A stretch of DNA of 64,000 nucleotides from Rhodococcus sp. W8901. Lineage in GTDB: Bacteria; Actinomycetota; Actinomycetes; Mycobacteriales; Mycobacteriaceae. The stretch lies in contig NZ_CP054690.1 of assembly GCF_013348805.1 (NCBI RefSeq), forward strand, positions 1,488,001 through 1,552,000, read 5' to 3'. Position numbers and translations under genes: made by a program. Position 1 is the first letter of the stretch, and the number at the start of each line of letters is the position of its first letter. Of this stretch, positions 34,992-44,100 are shown in pieces. A model generated the notes under the pieces. The model saw only the letters and a list, made by a program, of their open reading frames with translations. It had not been told where the DNA came from and ran no database searches.

Positions 34992-35423
34992 ATGAATTCC
35001 ACCGCATTCCGCGACGCCACCCTGCTCATCGCCCGGATCGGCATCGGTGTCATCTTCATCGCCCACGGCTGGCAGAAGTTCTTCGACTGGGGCATCGACG
35101 GCACGCAGGCCGCGTTCGCGGGCATGGACATCCCGCTCGCCGACGTCTCCGCCATCGCGGCCGCCACCATCGAACTGGTCGGCGGTATCGCGCTGCTCAT
35201 CGGCTTCGCAACCCGCATCGCCGGTGTGCTGCTGTTCCTGGACATGGCCGGGGCGTTCTTCCTCGTCCACGCCGACAAGGGAATCTTCGTCGGCGACGGC
35301 GGCTTCGAACTGGTCCTCGCGCTCGGTGTCGCGTCGCTGCTGATCGCGGGTGTCGGCGCCGGGCGGCTCAGCGTCGACGCGGTGGTCGGCAAGAACTCGC
35401 GGGGCGTGCTGTCCGCCGGTTGA
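34992..35423 (+). CDS. DoxX-family membrane protein
   Basis: The 143-residue protein (ATG 34992, GAGGA 7 nt upstream) has four membrane helices: LLIARIGIGVIFIAHGWQKF with the family's HG.QK motif, AIAAATIELVGGIALLIGF, AGVLLFLDMAGAFFLVH, and LVLALGVASLLIAG. DoxX-like proteins in mycobacteria form a membrane complex with superoxide dismutase and a thiol oxidoreductase; no such partners are encoded here. A good terminator follows. Confidence 0.87.
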   Translation: MNSTAFRDATLLIARIGIGVIFIAHGWQKFFDWGIDGTQAAFAGMDIPLADVSAIAAATIELVGGIALLIGFATRIAGVLLFLDMAGAFFLVHADKGIFVGDGGFELVLALGVASLLIAGVGAGRLSVDAVVGKNSRGVLSAG

Positions 35424-35437
35424 TCCGTCTACTACAG

Positions 35438-35469
35438 GCACCCGGGACGTCGCCACGACGCCCGGGTGC
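35438..35469 (+). terminator. Terminator after doxX
   Basis: GCACCCGGG pairs with CCCGGGTGC around a 14-nt loop, followed by TTGCTTTT. It begins 15 nt past the stop. Confidence 0.8.
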
Positions 35470-35505
35470 TTGCTTTTGCCGGTCCGGGTGAGCACCGTGT
35501 GAGGA

Positions 35506-37061
35506 ATGGCAGGCGCACGCGAGCTGTCCGGGACCGATCGTGTGGTGTTCGGCGTGGCCGCGAGCGCCGTCGCCGCCATCGTCGTATGGGGGCTCGTAGC
35601 CCCCGACAACCTCGAATCGGTCACCGGCGCCATGCTCGAGTGGCTCGTCACCAACCTGGGCTGGCTGTTCGTCATCGCCGCCTCCGGGTTCGTGATCTTC
35701 ACCCTGTGGCTCGCCGCGAGCCGGTACGGGCGCATCCCGCTCGGCAAGGACGGTGAGAAACCCGAGTTCACCACCGTCAGCTGGATCGCGATGATGTTCA
35801 GCGCCGGCATGGGCATCGGATTGATGTTCTTCGGTGTGGCCGAACCGCTGGCCCACTTCGTCGATCCGCCGCCGGGGACCGACGGCGGAGTCGGAACGGC
35901 CATGGCCACCACGATGTTCCACTGGAGCCTGCACCCGTGGTCCATCTACGCGGTGATGGGTCTGGCCATCGCGTACGGCACCTACCGGCGGGGCCGACCG
36001 CAGCTGATCAGTGCGGCCTTCTTCCCGCTGCTGGGCAGGCGGAGCGACGGGCCGATCGGCCGCGTCATCGACATCCTCGCGATCTTCGCCACGATGTTCG
36101 GCACCGCCGCGTCCTCGGACTGGGCGCCCTGCAGATCGGATCCGGGCTCGAGGTGGTCGGCTGGATGGGCGAGGTCGGCACGCTGCTGCTCGTCGCGGTG
36201 GTCGCCGTCCTCACTCTCGCGTTCGTCGCGTCGGCGGTGTCCGGGGTCGCGAAGGGAATCCAGTGGCTCTCCAACACCAACATGGTGCTGGCGCTGATCC
36301 TCGCGGTGTTCGTGTTCGTCCTCGGGCCGACCGTCCTGATCCTCAACCTGATCCCGACGACCATCGGTAACTACGCCGCCGACCTCGCCGCGATGTCCGC
36401 CCGCACCGCGGCGTCGAGCAATCCCGAGACGGCGGAGTGGCTGTCGTCGTGGACGATCTTCTACTGGGCGTGGTGGATCTCCTGGACCCCGTTCGTCGGG
36501 ATGTTCCTCGCCCGGATCAGCCGCGGTCGCAGTATCCGGCAGTTCGTCGTGGGGGTGATCCTGATCCCCAGCCTGGTCAGTCTGCTGTGGTTCGCGGTGT
36601 TCGGCGGTGCCGGAATCAACGAACAACGCGAAGGCATCGACCTCGCCGGCCGCGACACCACCGAGAGTCAACTGTTCGGGATGCTCGAGAACCTGCCGCT
36701 CTTCGGCATCACGACGGTCCTCGTGATGGTCCTGGTCGCGATCTTCTTCGTCTCCGGGGCGGACGCCGCCTCGATGGTGATGGGCACCCTGTCGCAGCGC
36801 GGTTCGCTCGCGCCCGCGCGCTGGGTGGTCGTCTTCTGGGGCATGCTCACCGGTGGTGTCGCCGCGTTGATCCTCTGGACCGGGGGCGCCGACGCGCTGA
36901 ACGGACTGCAGACCATGACGATCATCGCCGCCGCGCCCTTCGTGATCGTGATGATCGGGCTGTGCATCTCGCTGTACCGGGACCTGGCCCGCGATCCGCT
37001 GATCCTCGCCGAACGGCAGGAACGGCGACTGTCGGTGCGGGCCCGTCGGCGCTGGACCTGA
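35506..37061 (+). pseudogene. BCCT-family (betaine/choline/carnitine) transporter, frameshifted
   Basis: Two overlapping frames together form one 518-residue BCCT transporter. The first (35506 on) gives the N-terminal helices and MMFSAGMGIGLMFFGVAEPL. It derails after FGTAAS, where the family continues LGLGALQIGSGL; that continuation is found one frame over. Adding one C in the TCC/TCG run at about 36112-36116 restores the frame. The rest is intact, with IFYWAWWISWTPFVGMFLAR and the C-terminal helices to 37061. It is either a recent single-base loss or a sequencing error. If real, a truncated, non-functional osmolyte importer results. Confidence 0.85.
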
Positions 37062-37072
37062 CCGCCCGGCCG

Positions 37073-38128
37073 TCAGGACCGATCGACGACCATCGACAGC
37101 ACCTGCGGAAGTGGCGTCCAATCCGTGGACACGACGCTCGCCGAACGCGCCGCGAGTTCCGTGACGCGCCCGCGCGCGGCGTCCTCGGCCGGCGCGACCG
37201 GGTCGAGTGCCGGTGCCACGTTGTGGGCATCGGTCATCACCACCAGGTACCCGTTGTCCCGGTACCAGCGCATGTCGATCCCGTCGGCGGCGAAAGCGCT
37301 CGCGTCACCGTCGAACACGACGAACCACGGCCGCAGATCCGCGTCGTACCGGGCCACGCGGGGATCGCCGGGCTGCGCCTTGTGGACCGCCGGGAACGCG
37401 GTCGCCAGGCCCAGGCCGCCGACGCGTGCCAGGTCGCGCAGGTGGGTCGCGTACGCCCGGTCGGTCCACCAGTGGTCGAGGGGGTTCACTTCCTGCACGG
37501 TGCCGGGGATCAGCTCGAACAGGAACTTGCCGCTCAGTTCGCTGCGGTCCGGCCAGCCGCCGGTGCGGACGGCGTCGTCGAGGGTCGTCGATCCGGCTCG
37601 GTCGGCGAGGTCCGCCGGCCCGAACACCGCGTCGCCGAGATGGCTGCGCACCAGGGCGTCGAACTCTCGGGGACCCCGGCCCAGCGGCGCGGTGAAGCCG
37701 TCCTTCATCTCGACCTTGACCATGACCGGCGGATGCGCGGGGTTCGCGTCGTGCCACGCGCGCAGATCTGCGAGACAGCCACCGAGGAACTGGTCGCGCG
37801 GGCCGGTCCGCAGCTGTGCCGCCGACGTCGCGCCCGCACAGTTGTTGTCGTTGCCCACCGGATTCGAGTGCGACACGCGCCAATCCGGTCCGACGGCGTT
37901 GGTCCACACGTCGAGTTCGATCATGCCCGTGCCGGCGTCCAACGCGTCCGCGAGGAACGCGTAGCGATGCTTCTCGAACGTGTTGTGCACACCCACCGAC
38001 GTGACGTCGGAGTATCGCGGGTGGCTCGCCTGGCCGGAATCCGCCTGCGCGATCGGTGCGGCAGCCGGAAACAGCATGGCGACAACGGCAAACACGGTCC
38101 CGGCGAGGGATATCCGAAACCTGGACAT
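37073..38128 (-). CDS. Secreted PI-specific phospholipase C-like protein
   Basis: The 351-residue protein has a signal peptide (FRISLAGTVFAVVAMLFPAA, cleavage near AQADS). The TIM-barrel phosphodiesterase core shows the HN motif in SVGVHNTFEKHRY, the acidic pair ELDVWTN, and a second histidine in DWRVSHSNPVG, as in calcium-dependent PI-PLC of Streptomyces. Later blocks PPVMVKVEMKDG and GKFLFELIPG fit the same fold. It would act outside the cell on phosphoinositides or related lipids; the substrate is inferred. It is tail to tail with the BCCT gene. Confidence 0.85.
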   Translation of the reverse strand: MSRFRISLAGTVFAVVAMLFPAAAPIAQADSGQASHPRYSDVTSVGVHNTFEKHRYAFLADALDAGTGMIELDVWTNAVGPDWRVSHSNPVGNDNNCAGATSAAQLRTGPRDQFLGGCLADLRAWHDANPAHPPVMVKVEMKDGFTAPLGRGPREFDALVRSHLGDAVFGPADLADRAGSTTLDDAVRTGGWPDRSELSGKFLFELIPGTVQEVNPLDHWWTDRAYATHLRDLARVGGLGLATAFPAVHKAQPGDPRVARYDADLRPWFVVFDGDASAFAADGIDMRWYRDNGYLVVMTDAHNVAPALDPVAPAEDAARGRVTELAARSASVVSTDWTPLPQVLSMVVDRS

Positions 38129-38193
38129 TCGGTGCACACTACCGATCCGTGCGCGTGTGCGGACGTCATTTGCGGGAACGAAGAATCCGGAGG

Positions 38194-39753
38194 TCAGCGC
38201 CAGCTCGGCAGCCACAGCTGCTGCTGCCACAACTCCGGGCTGATCGGCACGGCCGTCAGGATCGGCCACAGCCACACGAAGTTCGCGACCACCAGGCCCA
38301 GGTACAGACAGACCGCGAGCAGTCCGGTGCCGCGGCGTTCGGCGGAATCCTTCGCGGTGCCGAGGATCTCGCCGAGTATCAGGGCGATCGCCATGACGAG
38401 GAACGGTGCGAGCGCCACCGCGTAGAAGTAGTACATCTGCCGGTCCAGGGTGACGAACCAGGGCAGGAACGCGGCCGCGTAGCCGGTGAGCACCGTCGCG
38501 TACCGCCAGTCGCGGCTCACGAACGTCCGCCACATCGCCCACGCGAGAACAGGCAGCGCGAGCCACCACATCGCGGGGGTGCCGATCAGCATGACGGCCT
38601 TGACACACGTCGGGCCACCGCAGCCGGACACCTGCTCGCCCTCGGCGTAGTAGTAGAGCATCGGCCGCAGGCCCATCGGCCACGTCCACGGCTTCGACTC
38701 CCACGGATGGTGATTGCCCGCCGAATTCGTCAGTCCCGAATGGAACTCGAGGACCTTGGCGCTGTAGTACCAGAGCGATCGCAGCGCATCGGGCACGAAC
38801 GAGAACGTGCTGCCCGTGCCGATCTGATTGCCCGTCGCGTGCCGGTCCACGCCGGTCTCGCTCGCGAACCACGCCCAGTACGTCGCGAGATACACGCCGA
38901 TCGGGACGACCACCAGCGCATAGAGAGACGGGCCGATATCGCGGACCGCCGTCCCGACCCACGGCCGACGAACCCCGTACGCGCGCCGGGCCGAGACGTC
39001 GAACGCCACGCAGAGCAGGCCGAAGAAGGCGATGATGTAGAGCCCGGACCACTTGGTGCCGCACGCGAGTCCGAGCATGATCCCCGCTCCGAACCGCCAC
39101 CAGCGCACCCCGAGACGAGGACCGAGGTCGCTGACACCGATCCGGCCCTCCGCCCGCACCCGGGCCATCCGCTCGCGCACCTGGTCGCGGTCGACCACAA
39201 GGCAGCCGAGGGCCGCGACGGTGAACAGGGCCAAAAAGATGTCGAGCATGCCGAGTCGGGACGACACGAACGACACGCCGTCGACGATCATCAGGAGGCC
39301 GGCGATCGCGCCGACCAGTGTGGAGCGGGCCATGCGCCGCACGATCCGGACCACGAGCAGCACCAGGATCGTTCCGGCGACCGCCGACGCGAACCGCCAT
39401 CCCCACGCGTTGTAGCCGAAGATCGCCTCGCCCAACGCGATCAGCTGTTTGCCGACGGGGGGATGCACGACCAGGCCGTAACCGGGGTTGTCTTCGATGC
39501 CGCCGCCGGTGAGGACCTGCCAGCCCTGGGGCACGTAGTGCTTCTCGTCGAACACGGGCGTGCCGGCGTCGGTCGGGTAGTTCAGCATCGTGAACCGGGT
39601 GATCGCCGCGAGCGCGGTGATCACCAGCGACACGACCCAACCCCGCAGTCGATCCGTCGGACCGAAGTCCGGGTCCGGCGCGAGCGGCGCCGGACTCACG
39701 GAGCGGACACTGCCGGACGGCGGCGTGGGGCGCTCGTCCGTCAGTTGGGTCAC
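38194..39753 (-). CDS. pmt: Polyprenyl-phosphate-mannose protein mannosyltransferase
   Basis: From GTG 39753 the 519-residue enzyme is a GT39 family integral membrane protein with about eleven helices. The catalytic acidic pair is in PVFDEKHYVPQGW near residue 75, and the large loop with FHSGLTNSAGNHHPWESKPW and the conserved GNP-like region follows. It transfers mannose from polyprenyl-phosphate-mannose to Ser/Thr of secreted proteins, as Rv1002c does in M. tuberculosis. It is divergent from rsmI with a 23-nt gap, the same arrangement as in mycobacteria. Confidence 0.92.
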   Translation of the reverse strand: MTQLTDERPTPPSGSVRSVSPAPLAPDPDFGPTDRLRGWVVSLVITALAAITRFTMLNYPTDAGTPVFDEKHYVPQGWQVLTGGGIEDNPGYGLVVHPPVGKQLIALGEAIFGYNAWGWRFASAVAGTILVLLVVRIVRRMARSTLVGAIAGLLMIVDGVSFVSSRLGMLDIFLALFTVAALGCLVVDRDQVRERMARVRAEGRIGVSDLGPRLGVRWWRFGAGIMLGLACGTKWSGLYIIAFFGLLCVAFDVSARRAYGVRRPWVGTAVRDIGPSLYALVVVPIGVYLATYWAWFASETGVDRHATGNQIGTGSTFSFVPDALRSLWYYSAKVLEFHSGLTNSAGNHHPWESKPWTWPMGLRPMLYYYAEGEQVSGCGGPTCVKAVMLIGTPAMWWLALPVLAWAMWRTFVSRDWRYATVLTGYAAAFLPWFVTLDRQMYYFYAVALAPFLVMAIALILGEILGTAKDSAERRGTGLLAVCLYLGLVVANFVWLWPILTAVPISPELWQQQLWLPSWR

Positions 39754-39776
39754 GGGTCGATCGTAGGCTGTCTCCC

Positions 39777-40616
39777 ATGACTGGTCGCCTCGTCCTTGCC
39801 GCAACTCCGATGGGCGACGTCGGTGACGCCTCCGAACGACTGCGCGGGGCGCTCGGCTCCGCCGACGTCGTCGCAGCGGAGGACACACGACGGACCAAGT
39901 CGTTGGCCTCCGCGCTGGGAGTCACGATCACCGGTCGGGTGGTCAGTTTCTACGACCAGGTCGAGGTCACCCGGCTGCCTGCGCTCGTTGCCGACATCGA
40001 GGAGGGGAAGACGGTCCTGCTGGTGACCGACGCCGGCATGCCGTCGGTCAGCGACCCCGGCTACCGACTGGTGGCGGCGTGCGTCGAGAAGGACCTGCCG
40101 GTGACGTGTCTGCCGGGTCCCTCCGCCGTCACCACCGCGCTCGCGTTGTCCGGGTTGCCGGTGGAACGGTTCTGCTTCGACGGGTTCCCGCCGCGCAAGC
40201 AGGGACAGCGACGCACGTGGTTCGAAGGACTCCGCACCGAGGCTCGCGCGTGCGTCTTCTTCGAGGCGCCGCACCGACTGGCCGCGTGTCTGGCCGACGC
40301 CGTGGCGGTGCTCGGCGGCGAGCGCCGGGCGGCGGTGTGCCGCGAACTGACCAAGACGTACGAGGAGGTTCGTCGCGGCACCCTCGCCGAACTCGCGGAA
40401 TGGGCGATCGACGGCGCGCGTGGTGAGATCACCGTCGTTCTGGAGGGTGCACAGCCGGTGTCGGCGGATCCGGAGGACCTCGTCGCGGAGGTGGAACGGC
40501 TCGTCGCCGACGGGATCCGACTCAAGGATGCGTGCGCGCAGGTCGCCGCGGAGACGTCGCCGGGAGTGTCGAAGCGAGAGTTGTACGAGACGGTGCTCGC
40601 GGCCCGGCGGGACTGA
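39777..40616 (+). CDS. rsmI: 16S rRNA (cytidine(1402)-2'-O)-methyltransferase
   Basis: The 279-residue enzyme methylates the 2'-O of C1402 in the decoding centre with SAM. The tetrapyrrole methylase fold is visible: LVLAATPMGDVGDASERLR at the start (TPMGD for the usual TPIGN), VAAEDTRRTKSLAS, LVTDAGMPSVSDPG and CLPGPSAVTTALALSG. The C-terminal helix-turn-helix-like part is present. Position matches Rv1003 next to pmt. Confidence 0.93.
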   Translation: MTGRLVLAATPMGDVGDASERLRGALGSADVVAAEDTRRTKSLASALGVTITGRVVSFYDQVEVTRLPALVADIEEGKTVLLVTDAGMPSVSDPGYRLVAACVEKDLPVTCLPGPSAVTTALALSGLPVERFCFDGFPPRKQGQRRTWFEGLRTEARACVFFEAPHRLAACLADAVAVLGGERRAAVCRELTKTYEEVRRGTLAELAEWAIDGARGEITVVLEGAQPVSADPEDLVAEVERLVADGIRLKDACAQVAAETSPGVSKRELYETVLAARRD

Positions 40617-40679
40617 GTCCTACCGCCGGTCACGCGGGGTGAGGAATCCGAGCTGCCCCCGCCGACCCCCGACGGGCCC

Positions 40680-40853
40680 TTACCTGTGGGTGGGAGCTTC
40701 GACCGAAGTCGAAGTCCCACCCGACAGGGTCGCGGCCGCATCGGCGGGGGCCGCACCCAACAGCACCATCAGGCCCACTGTTGCGCCGATGATCAGACCT
40801 GCGGCGATTGCAGGCGGCGTCTTCGCCGTCAATCTCGTCGCTCGTTCGATCAT
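40680..40853 (-). CDS. Small single-helix membrane protein
   Basis: From ATG 40853, with AAGGAG 6 nt upstream, the 57-residue product reads MIERATRLTAKTPPAIAAGL and continues as one hydrophobic helix (IIGATVGLMVLLGAAPADA), then a short Ser/Thr tail. It might be a signal-anchored or secreted small protein, since APADAAA resembles a cleavage site. Located between rsmI and the STAND gene on the opposite strand. No function is recognised. Confidence 0.6.
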   Translation of the reverse strand: MIERATRLTAKTPPAIAAGLIIGATVGLMVLLGAAPADAAATLSGGTSTSVEAPTHR

Positions 40854-41132
40854 CTCGCGCTCCTTCACCGTGGCGTGCACCGGCAGGGACTACCCCTCGT
40901 CAAACTCAGCCCCAACCGGCGACCGCGCCGCCGGCGCAGGGCCGTTGTGCGTCGATGTCGACTTTGCCCCGCTTCGCCCTACAGGAAAACCGAAGGGTCC
41001 GCATTTGGGGCTATCATCGCAGTTCGCGGGTGGTGAGGAATTAATCCGCAGCGGAATTCCGCAGGCCCGCGGAAGCGGCAAACAGGTCGAATAGGTGGAA
41101 GCGGTCGGGGACCGAGGGAGGGTGCACGGGCG

Positions 41133-44100
41133 ATGACGTCCGAGACGGGACAGACGCCGGACGCGGAGCGGTCCGGTGCGCAGGCACGGCTGTTCTTCGC
41201 CGACCAGCTGCGTTTGTTGTTCGCGACCGCGGGCGGCCCCCCGCTCAAGAAGGTCGTCACGGAGGCATCCACCCTGACGCGGTCGTTGGGGGGCGACAAG
41301 CCCGCTTCCGTCCAGCGCGTGAGCGACTGGCGTTCGGGCAAACGAATGCCCGCCACGTTCGAATCCGTGCGCCCGGTGCTGGCGGTGCTGATCCGGATGG
41401 CCCGACCACTCCACGGGGGACCGCCGCCGACCGACGGGCTCTTCTCGATGCGTCAGTGGGAGACGTGGTGGCGTAGCGCGAACGCGGTCCAGCAAGGACG
41501 CGCGACCGGCGCCGGCACCGAGTCGTCGGCGCCCGCCCTGCCCGCCGGTGTGCGTCCCTACCGCGGTCTGGCGCCGTACCGCGAGAAGGACGAGCGGCTG
41601 TTCTTCGGTCGCCGCCACAGCGTGAGTGCACTCGTCGGGGCGGTGCTGTCGGCACAGGGCCAGGGACTGGTCGTCGTCACCGGGGCCTCGGGTGTCGGCA
41701 AATCGTCGTTCGTACAAGCGGGGCTGATCCCGGAGTTGCGGGGTCACGATCGCGAGGGCGGCAGGGCCACCTTCGCGCCGGTGGTCTTCACGCCCGGCGC
41801 CCATCCACTCGCGGCACTGGTCACCGCGGTTCCGGAGCTCGGCGACTGGGGGGAGGAGCCGGACCACCAGCACATCGAGTCCGCGCTCGCGCGAGCCGCG
41901 GTTCGGATGCAGGCGAACCAGCTTCTTCTCGTCGTCGACCAGATCGAGGAACTCTTCACGCAGTGCGCGGATCCGGGCGAGCGGGCGCGGTTCCTCACGA
42001 TTCTGGACTTCGCGGCCACTGCTCGTGCCGGCGCGGAGCCGTCCGAGACCGCGTCGGTGGTCGCGACGATGCGTTCCGACTTCTACGCTCAGGCGCTCGC
42101 CTACCCGGTGCTCGCACGAGCACTGGAACAGCGCAGCAAGGCGGTGTCGCCGCTGCTGCGGGAAGACGTCGTCGAGGTCATCACCCAGCCGGCGCGGATG
42201 ATCGGGCTCAAACTGGAGCCGGGACTGGTCGACCTGATCCTCAACGACCTCGGGGTGCTGACCGCCGGTGAGGGCAGCGGCACCGTCCTGCCACTCGTCT
42301 CGCACCTGCTCGACACGATGTGGGAGCGGCGGCGTGGTGGTCAGCTGACGATCGCGAACTACCGGGCCACCGGGGGAGTGTTGGGCTCGATCGCCGCGGC
42401 CGCCGAGCGCGCCTGGGGACAGCTCGACGAACAGGGCCGCGTCCTGGCGCGGGCGATGATGGTCCACCTCGTGTACGTCACGAGTACCGGCACCGACGTC
42501 AAGATCCGACGGACCCTGAGCCAGCTCGTGGCGTTCGAGAGCAACGACACCGGGGCCGCGCGGCGCGTCATCGACCACTTCGTCAACGCGCGGGTCCTCG
42601 TGGTCGACGGCGACGATGTCGAGCTCATCCACGACGCGGTCATCGACACGTGGCCCCGGCTCAAGACCTGGATCCAGGAGGACCGGTCGTACTCGGCGCT
42701 GCGGCAGCAGGTCGAGACCGATGCGGTGCACTGGGAGCACGCCGACCGCAATCACAGTCTGCTCTACCACCGTGGTCGTCTCGACCTGCTGGCCGAACAC
42801 GCGGCCAACCGGGCGGACAGCGCCGCCGCTGCGGAAGCCGGTGGGATCGCGGCGGTCGCGGCGTCGTTGACGCCCGCGGCCGAGGACTTCCTCGAGTCGT
42901 CGGAACGGCAGGTCCGTCGACAGGCGTGGATGCAGCGGACCGTGATGGCCGCGCTCGCGTTCTCCACCGTCGTCGCCATCGTGATGGGTGCGATGGCGCT
43001 CGGGGCGAAGTCCCGTGCCGAGAACGAGCGCAGCACCGCCCAGTTCCAGCAGGTGGTGGCGTTGGCGGATGCCCTGCGGGACACCGATCCGACGACTGCG
43101 GCGCAGTTGTCCCTCGCGGCCTGGCAGATGCGGCCCGACAACGCCGACGCGTTCACCCGACTGGTCGCGACGGAGAACACGCCGATCTCCCGGGCCCTGC
43201 CCGGTCACGCCGGTCCGATCTACGGAGTCGCGATCTCGTCCGACGGGCGCACACTGGCCACCGCGAGCGACGATCGATCGGTGCGGCTGTGGGACTTCAC
43301 CGATCGCTCTGCGCCGGTGCAGCTCGGCGCCGAACTCACCGGGCCCGAGCAGTACATGTCGTCGGTGTCGTTCAGCCGCGACGGCCGGCTCCTCGCGGCG
43401 GGCAGCGGTGACGGCACCATGTGGATCTGGGACGTCAGCGACCGCGCGGCGCCGCGGCCCCTGGTCTCGGGACTGCGAACCGCGCCGGGTGCCGTGCACA
43501 ACGTGCGCTTCAGTCCCGACGGTCGGCTCCTCGCGGCGCCGCACGACGACGGCACCGTCACCCTCTTCGACACGTCGGCGCCGGATTCCGGACAGTTCCC
43601 GGCGTGGACCCTGCGGGGGCATTCCGGCGCCGTGCGGACGGTGTCGTTCCGCGACAACGCGGTGCTCGCGACGTCGAGCGACGACCGCACCGTCAAGGTG
43701 TGGGACATCGCCGATCCCGCCAAACCGGTCCAGCTGGGGGCCGAGCTGTCGGGCTTCGACGACGTCGTGCACTCGGTGGCCTTCAGCCCGGACGGCCGAA
43801 ATCTCGCGGCCAGCAGTGACGACGGGCTGATCCGGATGTTCGATGCGACCGACATCGCCGCGATCCGTCCGGTCGGCGCTCCCGTCCAGGCGCACACCGG
43901 TGGCATCTGGACCATCGCCTTCGCGGCCGACGGCGGAACACTCGCGAGCGCGTCGTGGGACGGGACGACGAAGTTGTGGTCGGTGGACCCGAGCACCCGG
44001 ACTCTCCACGAGCTGCGGCCCGCGCTGAGCGGGAACGGCGGCGGGGTCCCGGCGCTGGCGCTGTCGCCGGACGGCGGCACGATCATCACCGGCGGACAGG

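Noticed and set aside
37073-39931. 952-codon minus frame joining PMT and PI-PLC
   Set aside because: The PI-PLC part has its own start at 38128 with a signal peptide, and the PMT is in another frame. The upstream part of the frame is a shadow of pmt.
40890-44009. 1039-codon minus frame opposite the STAND gene
   Set aside because: It is rich in Arg, His, Gly and Pro without any domain and runs antisense to clear NTPase and WD40 motifs.
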